DNA from: Paracentrotus lividus
Lineage: Eukaryota > Echinodermata > Echinoidea > Camarodonta > Echinidae
Assembly: GCA_940671915.1 (NCBI GenBank)
Contig: CALNVZ010003435.1
Location: 15,855,585 to 15,919,584, forward strand
Reading direction: 5' to 3'
DNA: 64,000 nucleotides
The position numbers and the translations under genes are program-made. The notes under the pieces were generated by a model, which did no database searches, was not told the origin of the DNA, and saw nothing but the letters and a program-made list of their open reading frames with translations. Positions 27,001 to 42,000 of the stretch are shown one piece after another. How positions within the stretch are numbered: position 1 is the first letter of the stretch; every line of letters begins with the position of its first letter.

Positions 27001-30000
27001 TACATCTTGTATGTTTTCTTCTGCCAATGAACTATAAAAATGGTAGATTTAAAAGGACATTTTGCACCCAACACTCTATTCATAGATGAAGCCATACTTT
27101 GCAAATTACAAATACGTAAAAATACCGGATAGCTAATTTATATTCAATGTCAGCAAATGTCATACAAATTATCTTTTGTATTAATTGAAATGGTACATGT
27201 ATGCATTCTCATGAATTTTGAATAAATACATACCGGTACATATTCATTCATACATACTTATTACTTTTTCTTTTAAAACCTAATTTATTTGTGGAGGATT
27301 GTAAAAATCTGAGCTGAGCCCCCTACATGATGTCAATGCATATAATGTGTCACAAGGTAAAACCTTTAAAATTTCGTTTCCTGAGAATCATTACATGCTT
27401 AACAGTAAGTAAAAAAAAAAATATATACAAAAAAGGGGGGTGGGGGGCAAGTGACTAAAAATATCAGAATATTTTATCTCTACAGACTGCACTGTTAACT
27501 TGAGTGTACCCAGGTTTTGCTGATATCCAGTCATCAATATCTTAGCAACTAAATTACCGATTACATCTAGCTCAAAAATATCGGGTGATTCCTGTCTGAC
27601 TTAAACATATGAGTGTTTGAATATAAAAAAGGCCCAAGTCCATCTCTTGGCCAAATTGAGATAACCATGGAAGGTTGTTGCTCATACATGAGTCCATCTT
27701 GTGTACAATTTACAACACTGAATTCTGCCCCAAAATGCCTGAAATTAATAAAAAAAAACTATCTCAAATCTCCATTGACTACACACAAAAATCATTCAGT
27801 TTTTCTTGATTTACTCGAAATGAACTTTCATGGACTTGGGCTCTTTACAACATTATTATTAGCAAGAAGAGTATTATTCTTTTTAGACCCTGAACAAAGT
27901 TAAACAATCCCCTTTAAATGAGATTTTTACCTGAGTGAGTATATACTTGCGCTTAGCAAGTGGAGCTTCAACTAGACTGGCGTTGATATACCTAACATCG
28001 CCTCTCTCCAGTCGAATTCTAGTGTGATTGTCTGAGAAGAAAACAAGGAAAAATGTGAGACCTGTCTAATGAAATATTTTTAATTTAAATTGCAACTCAA
28101 CTTGAGTATGTAATTGTAACTCAAATACCAATAACTGAGTATGAAATCTCAGAATTCTAACAAGATTAAATGTACGTCTTTAATGCAACTCAACATGAGC
28201 ACATGTACATGTATGATATCAATTTCAACTCATTTTGAGTGTGATATCAAACACAAATTGCAATGTAGACTACAAGTCAAATAAACTCATGTATGGCACA
28301 AGTGTCCCAGAAAAACTGAAGTCAAGAATTTTTAATGTTTTATAAAAATTTGATCACAATCATAAAATGAACTTCTATTTTCACTTTGAAACTCAGCTGC
28401 ATCAGATGAATTGCATCAAAGGAAAGAGTAGGATATAAACTTTACATATAAAATTGTGAGAAAGTTATGATAAAACATACAGTCTGTGTAAAAAAATATG
28501 GTACAGTCGGAAAAAAAATATTTAGGTGTGAAATGTTTTCAGCTAATGTGTGTATGTGGTACCAAAATAAAGCCAAAAGATTTTCCTTGCTGATGCGCTT
28601 TGTTCTGTATAATTTGCTTTCGTAAAACAAAAGTTATGCTAAATTTTGTGCCACGAGGAACAAATCGAAATTGAGCACTTCATGGCCATTATGCGAAACC
28701 TATACACAAAGGCATGGGACGGTGTGCAAAAAATGGATTTTTCTTGATTGTAGAAAACTAGCCATATTTCAAAAATTACAACACCAAACGTGATGAAAAA
28801 ATTGCAGGTGAAAGTCTGATCTTCCTGCTTTATGAAAATACCAAACAATAGCAGGCTGGGACTAAACTTCATACTATAAAAAAAATGTTTTCCACTTGTA
28901 CCATTTTATTTGACACAGACTGTACATAATTCTCAATTTCATTTTTTTTCCTGGGACACACTGAAATTGGTCCATTACAAAGCAATAATTTTCTTCATAT
29001 CTAGTAAAATGTTTAAATTTTTCCTCAGATATTGAAAGTACTTGTGAAAGAAAATATCAACATCAACATGTACATGTTACAGGCACACATAATGTGTGTT
29101 CTACAATGTATTTGACTGTGCCTAAGCTGTAAATGAAGTTGACCTTTATCTTTTTTCCCCCTTCACTTTAAACTAGAAAAAGTTGAATATCACTCACAAA
29201 CAATACCAAAAATACAATTTTCACACTAATATTTGCACCATCAATAACAACATCCCCTGAAAAGTTGGAAATAACAAGAAATCCCTCGTTTCGAGAGTGC
29301 CATACATCACAAAATTGGCAAGACCTGGATTTTCCATAAAATGCTGCGAGACGAAATTCCGAGAAATGCAAAATAGGTTCACAGTTTTTCCCTACCCTCT
29401 TGAGCTCGATCACATGCCTCGCTGCATTTAATCCCGCTGCATTCGGGACACTATACAATTTTCTCTAGACTCAAATGTTATTTCTGTTTATCTCAATGAA
29501 TGTATTTCTCAGTTCAAAGCTCCCATTATTATCTTTTCTCTGTAATTGCAAGGATTTCTTTTCTTTCTTTCTGTATCCAAATACCCTTGAAATAAGTAAT
29601 GTAATCTTCTTTCTTAATCTGAACTGCTTCCTCTCAGTGAATAAATGTCCCGTAAAGATAATCTTATCCATTACTTCTTCTCATCCTATCATCTCTTTAG
29701 GGAAATCTAAAATAATCTTTCTACAATTCTTGGAAATACCAGGTCACCTACCTCGTGTTACCAACTCTCTTAAAGACTTAATAACCCTGAAAATAAAACC
29801 TTCTGAGTATCTTCTACATGTACACACATGTACGTGCACATACTTTAAAAAAATCATAAACATCATTTTTACAGCACAAATTAAAATCTAATTTTGTGAC
29901 AGTGAAGTACAATCCAGTCTAAGTTGCTTATAAGAATTGTAAAACCTGTTCCCCATGAAATAATAATCTGCAAAGAGCTCAGTGCAATCAATCTACACAA

Positions 30001-33000
30001 TAATGGTCTAGTTCATTTTTTTCGTTTTGAATTCACAATAACTTACATCCATAATTCATTTCATTTAGGCTTTGACAATTTACAATAAGAAGATACTATT
30101 CATTTAGGCTATTTCACAGTTAATTTTGTGAAGAAGTTAAAAAATATTTAATATTTACATGGGTGGATATCTCTGTATCTGTTGAGTCCTTTGTTTATTG
30201 GATCTTTTGCATCTGTTGTTGCTAACTCGTACAAGCTGCTCTCTTTGTGAATATCCTGAAAAGAACAGAGAAAATGACAAAATATCAATAAATGTTCATA
30301 ATTAACTTCAATATGTTTTTTATAGTATGTTGCTGTTATTCGACCGAAGTAGCAGGGAGATTATAACATTTGACAGACTCACTTTACGCACCATCCTAAT
30401 TGTATTTCTCTCTAGAAACTAAAGCATTTATCCTGCTTTAAGTTATAAAAGACCAATAATAGATGCTCCCTTTCCACCCTTTATAATGTATACTGGTATG
30501 CCAATTTATGCCATTCCATACATGTACCTTTACAACGTATGTGTGGGTAGCAGAGACTAAATGAACTCTACTTAGAAAATGGGTCAAGAGTTCAAGCCTA
30601 CCTAATAATACCCAGAAAAAACGAAGAGCAATGACTCTTTTTAAAGATCGGGTTTTTGCACACTCCAAAGCCATAAAACTTGCAAGTTAATTATAATGTA
30701 CATGTACAGGAATTGGGGAAAAAACAAAACAAGTTCATTGTACAAAAAAAAATGATTGTATCACATGACATTCCCTTTCCCAATCTATATAACAAATTAA
30801 ACTGCAGCTTCAACAGTACATGTTCTCACCTTCTGAAATAAGTGTAATTTAAATTTAATAGTTATCATGTATGCATCCTTTCTATTTTTAAAAATAATTT
30901 ATTAACATAAAGATTATGGTCAGTGATGCTTTTTTCTTTTCCAATGAATGTTGACGTTCGATCTAAAACACATATCCTGATCATTAAGAAGAAAAGCAAT
31001 GCAAAATAAATTATAACTTGCACTTTCCTGACCCTTGCTAGAGCTTATAAATTGTAGGCACACATGGTGTCTCAGTAAGAGTGAGTCATTCCTTGTATCG
31101 TTGAACAGGTGGAAGCAGTTATTGCAATCCTTTCTAAATTTGCAAGTCCATGCTCCCCCATAAATTTTCATCTATTTCAAATGTAATCCTGATATTCATC
31201 AATAAAAGGTGACACATTTTTAAAACCCTAAACATATAAATAAAAGCTCAGATGCTGTCAAGGAAAGATCTCATTTATTCTCTCCTCTCTACTCTCATCT
31301 CTCTCTCTCTTCCTGCATGGAGCTGATGCACCAACCAAACCTGGCTGCAAATGCATTACTTATACCTCGACCTCCATTGAGCTATGCAAAACAAGAGACT
31401 TGCCCCAGACAATTTCTTGGAAACGGGCATTCATATCTCGCAGCAATATGTCAAACTGGGTAAGGGAAGCTAGAAGAGAGCGAGGAGGGACCGATTTAGC
31501 TTAATCAAAGCAACCAGACTCACGCAGTCGGTTATTCAACAACAACTTCCATCCACATTGCTACATTGTACAAATTCTGCATGCATATAATAGTATGTGG
31601 TTTTCAGCTTTTTAATGTCTACATGTTTTCTTATTCACTGAATTAGAAACAAAATGCATGATTAAAATGTCAATGTACTGTGCAGGCAGTTTCTTTTCAT
31701 ATAGGCCTATTAAATTCAGCTGAAGCCAAAACCATGCCAGCTAAAATGAAATTAAGAAAAAAAAAAAATCATTTAACGGTAATAAAAGCTGTATACATGT
31801 AAATGTACGTGACTTGAATACTTCGCTTGCCTAATGCCTGATTTTTAACGTAGAAGAATTTACTTTCATTCAAAAGATCTACGTTGTGTTTAATAAAGCT
31901 CTTACCTTACTTTTCTAAGTACAAAGAAAGTGAAACATACATGTATATGTCCGCTTTATTTCAACTTTTGCTTCAACATCATTTCTATAAATTAATTCTT
32001 TATTAAAAGAAATTGTATTTCTAAAGAAGTTAAAAAAATTGCTGAGCTCTTGATGATTGCAGGTACATTTCCATACAATAAGAGTCCCCTAAAGGTAGTA
32101 CCTCATTTTGTGGAGACGTCGCTGAGGATCTGAGATTCTGAGACATCTGAGATGTTTCAAAGACGTCTCTGAAACGTCTCCTTGAAAAAAAAGAAAAAAA
32201 TCTCATTCATGTAGTCATTATATAAACATGTTTTATTTTCCCATGTCTCGAAAGATGTCACAGAGACTCGAGAGACGTTTCGGCATCTAGTTTTAAAACT
32301 GTCTTAAACTAGTCCCACATCGATCTCAAACCTGTCTCATACCAAGTGAGATATCATCATAAGGTGACCTTTATAGACAGGTCGCAGGTCTGGTCGCCCC
32401 TATAAATCAGGTTGACTGTACCTTGTCATAATAAATGCTCAATTCAACATTAAAACCAGAGCAATTCCTGAATTGAATTCTGATAGCCTCATCAGCTAAA
32501 TTAATGAATTTGCTTCTTCATTTCACGCAACACTGTAGTTTAATAGCCAATGGATTTAATAATATTGAAGGAACTTCAGTATTCTATTCCTCAGAAGACT
32601 TTATTTTCCTTCTTTTGTTTTACATATCATCCATGGTTCATACACAGCTGTTAAAAATGGAACCCAAAATAGACATGGAACTTAGAAATTGTTTACAGGT
32701 TTATCAGGGAGATCCTATCACGCATCACTTTATTATGCACATGGGTTGGAACAATGTAGGAAGGATGTTGCAAGGCATTTGGGGATTGTGCGCAAGACCG
32801 AGTTCTGCATTGCCTTTCTCCGTCTACTACAAACAAGATGACCTGCATTTTTTTCAAGTGGTAAACCTACCCACTGACATAAAAGCAAATATCTTATTCT
32901 TGATTCACATTTCTATACATTAGTACTATGATGTATAGCTTTAGACATAGATTCATCACCTAAATTATGATGCAGTGTTTTATCATGCTGAAGCTGGTGC

Positions 33001-36000
33001 ACATGCATGATGGCATCAGGCTTTAGTTTAAGCAATAGGCTGGTGAAGCAGAGCCCAATTGAGCAGGCTTTTTTGTTGTCCCATTAAAGCCCGCATCACA
33101 CTGTCCCGAAGTTGAGCAAGGATGGATACACAATTATGGAAAATTTCAAATTTTGCTCTGATCATGAAATAAAAGCATTGGGCTATTCATGTACCCTTCG
33201 TGTGTTGTGTTGTTCGAGTGCCATCATGTAAACTTCTGTAGACATCACTCTCATTTTGGTTCTTATTTGGCTGCTGACCAAGTTCGGGGCTAAATTCGCA
33301 CATACCCTAACATTTTACATTTCGGGTGTCCATCTTTGCTCAACTTCGGGACATTGTGATGTCAACTTAAGCATAAATAGCTTGCTATTTATAAAAATAA
33401 AACCAAGATGACTTTTTGCACAATTTAGCAGGTTAATTGAGGGAAAAGCCTGACATTCACAGAAGGACATAATCAGCATTGTACAGAAGAATAGGTAACC
33501 CTGTTGGTCTTCCGATCTCATAATATAAGAGGGCTATTTCAAAACTTTGGGTGATGAAGCACTACCTATACAGACTCAACTTTAGATCTCATTCTCACCT
33601 AACTTCCCTGAACTGTTTTCCCTTAAACCTGTTCAGGAAACCAGTTTACAAGATTGCTTTGCTAGCGTTCAGATCACAACCCCCTGAACTGGTTTCCAAA
33701 ACTGATTCACGTAAAGTGGGTTTGTTGCTATGGAAACACAATCAGTGGGGTCAACGCAAAATTTGAAACTGGCGAGCAGCTTGCAATGTTTAGTGTACTA
33801 AAAAGCGCAGACAATTAGCACAAATTGCAGTACCTCCAGGTAAAGACTACTTTAGCAAGGTTGTGTTCACATCTACATCTAAACCAGTAAACGAGGCAAA
33901 CCACATCCCAAGTCGGGTTTCTGAACCAGTTTACAACACCACTTACATTGTAATATCACTTCCAAGACCGCTTTGAGCATTTTCATTACACTTTTAACTG
34001 GTTCTCACTAAACTGGTTTCCCTTAAACCAGTTCAAGAAAGTAGGTGAGAACAGGGTCCTAGACTCTCTGACAAACAGGCATAAACCCTGGACATCCTCC
34101 TGGGCCATATTCTGGCACTTCCAGTTCCAGGTACCAATAATATCATATCCCTCCTTCCTTGAACTCACCAAAGAAAGGTCAATGACCTTGGATGCATGTT
34201 AATTTCAAAGGCAAGAATGCCATCTACCAGCATGTTCCTAGTCTGTGAAAGTGTACTATAAAATATGGAAGATGTGTGAAGTGTGACTATAGCAGTACTG
34301 CCAACCTAAAATCGTATTTTTGTCTTTTTCATTTGGATAAGGGGTACCAAACTCATTAAATGTCAATAATTATTCAGATCATAAAAATGTCAATCCCCAT
34401 CCACCTGTCGACCTGAAAACCTTTTATTATTCAATTATTTTCAATAGAAAACAAGGTAAATATGCCAAACATTTTGACAAGTGTGTCATCCCTGCACCAA
34501 AGGCATTCGTTCTGGTAAATGAGGGACATAGACAATTCATTGAACAATTAAATGTTTTCTATGAAGACAGGTGCGATGTAGTATGGCATGATGGTGATGT
34601 GCATTCATAGACATCTATAGATCTTAGTACCCCCTTAAGAAGCGAAAGAGGATAGAAAAAGTACGGAATACGATTTTTTGTTGGCAGGTCTGCTATAGTA
34701 TAGGCAAAATGCGAGTGCCCATATCTTTTCAAAGAGCTCTGTTTTACTACACGTATACTCTGCAAAGAGCTTTTTGCCTGTGATTTCCCTGAATCCACGA
34801 CAATATGACAAAATTAATAAAAATATTTAATAATCAATATGACATGTATCACTTAGAAACTAATTGAAATATGAAAGTGAAAGAGAATGTAAATTTTTGT
34901 ATTAAAATATGAATAACTTTTTATTCAAACGCTTGAACAAGCTAAGAGTTCATGATCATTGTCTAGCGACTGCTAGAAGGGCATTAATGCTATGTTCAAG
35001 TACATGTACATGTGTGTGAGTTAACTTCCTTCTGGCTCTCAACAGACTAAATATGGGCCTGCATATATGCTAAACTGAAGAAATATGTTTATCCTTCGCA
35101 AATATATAATCAAATGTGTAATGTAAATTTTGGGTGGCTGCAGTATCAAATGAAGTTGACTTTGAGGAATAGAGCCTGATTACTACATTGTACATGTACA
35201 TGTACATCTTAAAACCCAATTTTCTGGGATCTTAAATGGCGCAAATATTGTATGGACGCCCTAAATACATCCTCAGAATATCTTGCTGATACAACTGTAA
35301 CAAATTGGCAACGTTTCTAAATTATTTTGTATTTAATGCCAACAAAATCATAGCATACATCAGGGAAGTACTTCCACCATAAACAAGCAAACTCATCATA
35401 TTCAGAAATATACATGTAATATCTGGAATACTGTAATTTAAAACAATACAATATCAAACTAGTCCAGGATACCCATGAAGTTGTTTATCTTTGGAACAAT
35501 GTTAACAGGAAACTCCTTCATCCTTTCCTGATATTGCGGAAGCTTCTTTTATTTCCTGGTCAAAAGAAAAACTTTAAAATTTGAGTCAAGTTTGGCCTTT
35601 ACAAATGCCACAATCCTGATCACAGTATCTGTACAATACTGAGAATTCAGGATTGCATGATGTAACATCCTTTTTTTTAATTGCTTTTTTTTCCTTTTCT
35701 TCTGAAATTGTTCTTTGCATGATTTAGGGCAATGTCTACAGTGAAGACAAACCTATAAGTACATAACATCTGAACAAGGTAATGTTTTGTGTCTTACAAA
35801 ATGACTTTCAACTATCTTTCCCTTTTCCCCTGTTCTTTCCACTCAATTCCTACATTGCATATGGCCGGCTGAGCTTTCATTACTCCCCTGTCTGTTCTTC
35901 CATAATTCATGAGTAAGGAGTAAACGGCCCTCTAAAGACTGTTGTTTATCAGAACGCTCTGAAAGAACCCTTCAAGCTACGATGACTAAATTGATAACTG

Positions 36001-39000
36001 GCGCACTGAGGACTACCTTTAGTACCTGGCCTTTCCAAGAAACCACGCAATCACAAAGGTTTTATGTCTATTTACATATTATCATGAACACGCACCTCAG
36101 CTAATGTACACAAAAGACTACCCCTCTGTTAATTGCGAGCTCTGCAATTATCTCCCTGAAAACTCATCCCTGCATAAATGAAAGCAGCTATTTATAATCC
36201 TGAAAGTACTACAGAATGTTGTTTATATACAATACAATTAATCATGAAGAAAGACGTACAAAACATGTAGACTAAAAATAAGAATTGAAACAGTTTAGGC
36301 CATCCAAAAGTCAGGGCTAGCAAAGTCATAAAGAGTATTTTAATGATCACTAAATTTATAACTAATGGTTGACCTCCCTTATTCAAACTTTTAAATAAAA
36401 AGCAGCGTTGACAATTCTAAAAAACAGTCAACCTTGGTAGTTGCTAAAGTCGAACTCACATACATTTAAAGTGAATAATCACCTATTTTTTTATTCAAAG
36501 GTCTTTTCAAATAAAATTCTCTTTATTATACAGGAATATAATTTATATTCTTGTCTTTATTTAACCATTCATAAGTGTTTTTAAATATAAAGCTAGACCA
36601 ACAGATTCGATTTAAGCAAGGTTGACTGCATTTTTTTTTTTTTTTAATTGAAATAATTTTCATGAAAGTAATCAGAATTCGAGTTTAAGTTTTTCTGTAT
36701 ATTATATGAAATTGAAATCTGTGAGAAACTGGATAAATTTCCACACTTGCATGCCCAAGACAGCAATCTTCAAGACACAACATTATTGTATATTGTATAT
36801 ATTATGAAATCGCAAGCAAAGCAAAAAAAGTGTTTGATAGGTGACATTTTTAAGGGCGGTGGGTAACAATAAGATAACAATTTTTTTTATACTGACCACA
36901 CTGCCCTTTCAGTCTTAAATAATATCTTTATTAATTAACAACAAACCGCACTCTTCAACTTCAGATCACATAAACAGTGCAATAATTAGGACTTTATTCA
37001 TCACCAGCTACTGTGCGAAACCGATACTACTTCCCTTTCTAATTAATCATCAGGACATACACCCCGAAAGTTCCAGTTACCGTAATTGTAAACTGCTTTA
37101 GAAATTAATAATTTCTCAGAATCGGATTATGTGAACCAGATAAGATTGACAGAAATTATCTGGTGCAGTTTAGTAGATGGCTGAAATAAATATTTATTTG
37201 TAATTCAACAAGGATGAAAAGATACCAAAGACGACTAGATTAAAGCACAGTTGTTGTAGCCAAAAATAAATTGGAATTAATCGATTTACATAGATTTGTT
37301 CCATTCATACAGGCCACACCAGCTCTATATTTTTATGTCTGAGGAATGATTTCGGATAAAATTTTGAGCAAAAATCAAATGGCTCAGTCATATTGAGGCT
37401 TGGAGTACTGCGCTATCTCAGCAGAACTGTGCAAGATGCGGTGCAGAATTGGGCATGTAAATTCATCCATACTCATACAATGTACGTGTTTCATGCGGCC
37501 ACAGCGTGCATTGTATCCGTCATGATAAGAATCTGAATAGGTGATTGATCTAAACCCCCGTCATGTGACCAAAGATAGTGCCAACCAATGTCACGAATTG
37601 GGCAAAAATGCCATGATTGCTGACATCTGACGTCACAAGTCGGGAATAGTACAGCTCGATATACGATAGTGGCCCATCGAGTGATCGAAGCTAGCTAGAT
37701 GAGAGCAGAGACCCCCTTTTCGTACACGTTAACGTTGCTGAAAAAAGTAGGGATTGAGCTGAAGCCCGACCGGCCCACCCCCCCCCCCAGCCCCCCAACT
37801 CCGTAGCCCCAAACATGCATAGTGTGCGTGGCATGCCGTAACGTAGAGTTGGTTTTGACGACGGTGCGCGTACGTAATTAGATTTAAGTGACATTTTGAT
37901 CTCGCACGTATAGCTAAGCGTCATTATGTAGTAGGCTTATATGGGATTTCTGTCTGTTTACGTTTTAATTGCATTGGAATGTTGCATTTTGGAGGAGTTT
38001 AGATCTACATTTGTATAAGTGTGTGCCTATACTGTTTATTGTGGATTACGACATGGATTCCTGACCATGGATTAGCAATCATTTTTTGAGTTTGATCGAC
38101 TTACAAGACGCTGACTTTAGTTTTAACTTTTTAGTTCGCGAACTATTTAAGTTAAGATCTAGAATGTACTACATGTAGGTCTACGTCTTGGCATGGCCTA
38201 GATCTTTCAAGTGATTGTGATTAAACATGAGTTGAAGCTGAGACAGAGCAGAGACCCCCCAACTTCCCAAGAATCGAGAGACCGGAAGATCATGTGAGTA
38301 AACACCCATTATTTTCTTTAAAAATTTGGGTCTAACATGGGTCTAGATCTAGAATCTTTTAGTTCCGATGACGGATATAAATCAATTATATACGGCCTAC
38401 AGAGGTTTTGGTGAAACTACATGTATAGTCCCCTCAGTGACGCAAATGCGTCCATAATAGTCGCATTCTTCTAATCACATTAGGGGACTATAGTTCCAAC
38501 CACCCCCTCTGGCGGCCGTATAGTCTACAAAGCCGTCTAGCTTCAAATATTTTAGTGAAAAAAAACTGTATCTCTATTTAGTTTGCTTGCTTAGACCAAG
38601 TAACCCCAAAAAAAAAAAAAAAAACATTACAGCCGCTGTGGGGGTTTTTCTGTTGAAAAAAAAAAAAAAAGAAAAAAATAAAAAAAGTTGATTTAACGGC
38701 GTGAAAGTAGCATTTTTTCTTTTTTTTTTTGTCTCAAGCCTTCACAATCAGTATATTTGATGTAATTAGACGTACAAACAATTGTAGATAAAAAAATTAA
38801 GAATTGAAACAGTTTCAGTTTAGGCATCCAAAAATCAGTTTTGTCAGGTGGCAATAAGTTCTAGTAAAAGAGATTTTTGTTAATATAGGTTTTGTGTGTG
38901 TGATGTATTGCTAGTCTAAATTTTTAAACTATTGAGTTGACTCACTCTTTATTTTCAGGGGTATTTAAATCTGGTGTTAAAATATATTTAGCTGCAGCAT

Positions 39001-42000
39001 GTGATCAATTCTCTCTATAAATAACACTGTACTCTTGGTTAGGTCTAAAGTCCGCAATCACATACAATATTAGAAGTGTAATCACCCTATTAATCTTCCC
39101 AAAGGTCGTTTCAAATAACATTTCTTCTGACCTTCATTATACAGAATAAATTACTTCTTGTTCTGTAATTTAACCATTCAATAAATTGGAATATCACTCT
39201 GTGCTATATAATAAAAAATATTAAGAGGCGTCAGACACAGGATTCGAATTATAAAAGCCGAGCGAATGGGCAGAACAATCCTCCTCTATATTTTATTTTT
39301 TTAAAATTTGAATACTAAACAATTTATAGTTGTCTACATAATACGGTTTTAGTTCAATTCTTTTTCATAGTAATTTATTATTTATGGTTTATATTAAAAT
39401 GATATCTGTATCGGTGAGAAACTGTGAATTTAAAATTGTTAACCCACGACTGTGGCTGCCATAAGAACAGCAATTCTATTTAACAGACACTGCCATATGT
39501 AATAGGATTATGCTTGATAACATATAAATTCGTATTAGCCGACCATATTAGCAACGGCAAGCCCTAACACAAAAAAACTTTAATCAGTCGAGCCTGGGGG
39601 GTGACATTATTGGAGCGGTGGGCTAACGATGAGAAGAGTAACGATTTTGTGTGGGCCTATTACTTCGATCCACCTGAGCCCTTTCAGTCTTAAATATATC
39701 TTTATATATTAACAACAAACCGCACTCTTCAACTTCAGATCACATAAACACGGTGCAATAATTAGGACGTCTTATTCATCACCAGCTACTGTGTCGAACC
39801 GATACTACTTCCTTTCTAATAATCATCAGGACATACACCCGCGAAAGTTCCAGTTACCGTAATTGTAAACTGCTTTAGAAATTAATAATTTCTCAGAATC
39901 GGATTATGTGAACCAGATAAGATTGACAGAATATTATCTGGTGCAGTTTAGTAGATGGCTGAAATAAATATTTATTTGTATTCAACAAGGATGATAAAGA
40001 GAACCAAAGACGACTAGATTTAAGCACAGTTGTTGTAGCCAATAAATTGGAATTAATCGATTTACATAGAGTTCCATTCATACAGGCCACACCAGCTCTA
40101 TATTTTTTATGTCTGAGGAATGATTTCGGATAAATTTTGTGAGCCTCAAAGTAAGACTTCCAAATGAGAATCTTCCTTAGTTCAATTTGATCATGCGGCG
40201 GCGCCGTGTACTCGCGTATCCGAGCACGGAACTGGTCACCACTGAAATGCCCCGTGTTTTACTGCTAGGATATCAATGTTCTGGCAAGAAAATTCATCGA
40301 TACTTATCGCAGCAAGTAAACTCGTGGTTCAATTGTTCTTTGGTAAACACCCAATCGTGTGTTCATTGTGCGATCGTCATGATAAAGATCTGACATAGGT
40401 TGACGGGAAATCCTAACCGCGTCATTAACCGTTACGGACTGAAACGTCCAGTGACCAAAGATTAGTGCCAAACCTATTCAATGTTCCACGAATTTTGGGT
40501 CCATTATTCAGAAAATTTACTCCTGTCCAATTGGATGCACTGACGTCAAGCCCGAGGGGAAGAAATAGTACTTCGACTCTAAAATAAATTAAACACGTTT
40601 GAAGATATTATTTTTGTTTTTCCCAATCTCGAATGTACCAAGTGACTCGAAGCTAGCATTACCAATAAGATGTGTTTTCAGCAAATAGCAGAAGGAGCAA
40701 GAAATGATCTAACCCCTTTGAGGTCTGATTTATTTTTTTGTTATCACGTTCTACATTGTTTTCGGCAGTGAGAAAAAGGGGAGTTTGTAAATGTTGAAGC
40801 TGAATGCGCTATTTATGGTCCAAGAACACAGGCCTCAAATGTCCACCAGCACAACATTCCCCCATGTTCCACAACAAAACCAATTACCTACAAGTACTCA
40901 AACCCAAGGCTCAACAAAAAAAAACAAAGAGACAATACATAAGAACCATATGTGAACAATAAAAGACTCGATGAGGTGTGAAGCAAATGCCGTAACCCAT
41001 TAGAGAATATCGGGGTTTTGGACGGTGACCGAGCGAGTTTTGGTTGTTTCAGCTTCTATCATTTCTTACGATTAGTGAAATGCTAAATAATAGTAAAAAA
41101 GTTGATCATTTCACAAAATAATTTGTAAATCATAAGCAGTATAGCTAATATGCCGTTTCAAGGTATGAACTTTGATTATGAATAGATCCTTAGTCGCTCA
41201 TAATGGATTTCGTGTCTGTATGCATATACGGCTATTATCCGGCAGTTGAGGATATAATGTGTCTGCCATCTCTACCTTTTGCGAAGGATGGGCAGATATT
41301 ATATCTTATCGTTTGCGCTATGTGTTGACGTCGCCTATTGCGGTTTTTATCTCTGTGGATGCTGGACCCACAAATGGATCTTTAAGGGACCTGGGGGCTA
41401 ATTAGATCCATAGGCCTCCTCTCTCCCTCCGCCTCCCCGCACCCTCAGTGGAACCAATTTAGAGCTCACAACAATGAGTCGACCTTCTATAAGTTATTAT
41501 ATCCAGTGATTGTCAATTGCCATAGGCGTAAGTTAATTTAATATGTCACTTCAATAAAATGTATTCTTATCAGCAATTACTAATTTTACTATCTACTTTA
41601 CATGAGATATGGTTACTCCGATTCCTTATGGTCACTGTATGGAATGCACATTGGAAACACTAGAAGACATCCTTTCATAGTGTTTTCTCTTTTGGATTTG
41701 GAATTCTCAGAATATAAGTCTCTTAATCAATGAGATATTGTAGTCTCGTAGCGCAACCAGGGAAGAGCAAGCAGAAGCCCATCACACTGATACAATACCA
41801 ACTGACCAGAATCGCGCAGAGGGTGAAATCCCTGGAAGATCATGAGAAAACATGCATGCTCATTCCTTATTTAATCTTATAGCCATATACATTGTTTTAA
41901 TGAATGTGTGATGCTATGGGACAGAAACATTGGATTTGGATTTTTTAAGAATACAGTTTTAGATATCTAATCTTAAAATATTTGGTCTCCTGGAATAAGC

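Larger units (their letters stand above)
25464..27930 (-). other. Phosphatase intron 3
   Basis: This intron holds the exon-4 echo and a 992-bp foldback element. The remainder is AT-rich and nothing else is recognised. Confidence 0.8.

Noticed and set aside
28140..28175. Echo of phosphatase exon 3
   Set aside because: AGAATTCTAACAAGATT weakly resembles CGAATTCTAGTGTGATT, but the match is too short and lies in local tandem repeats.
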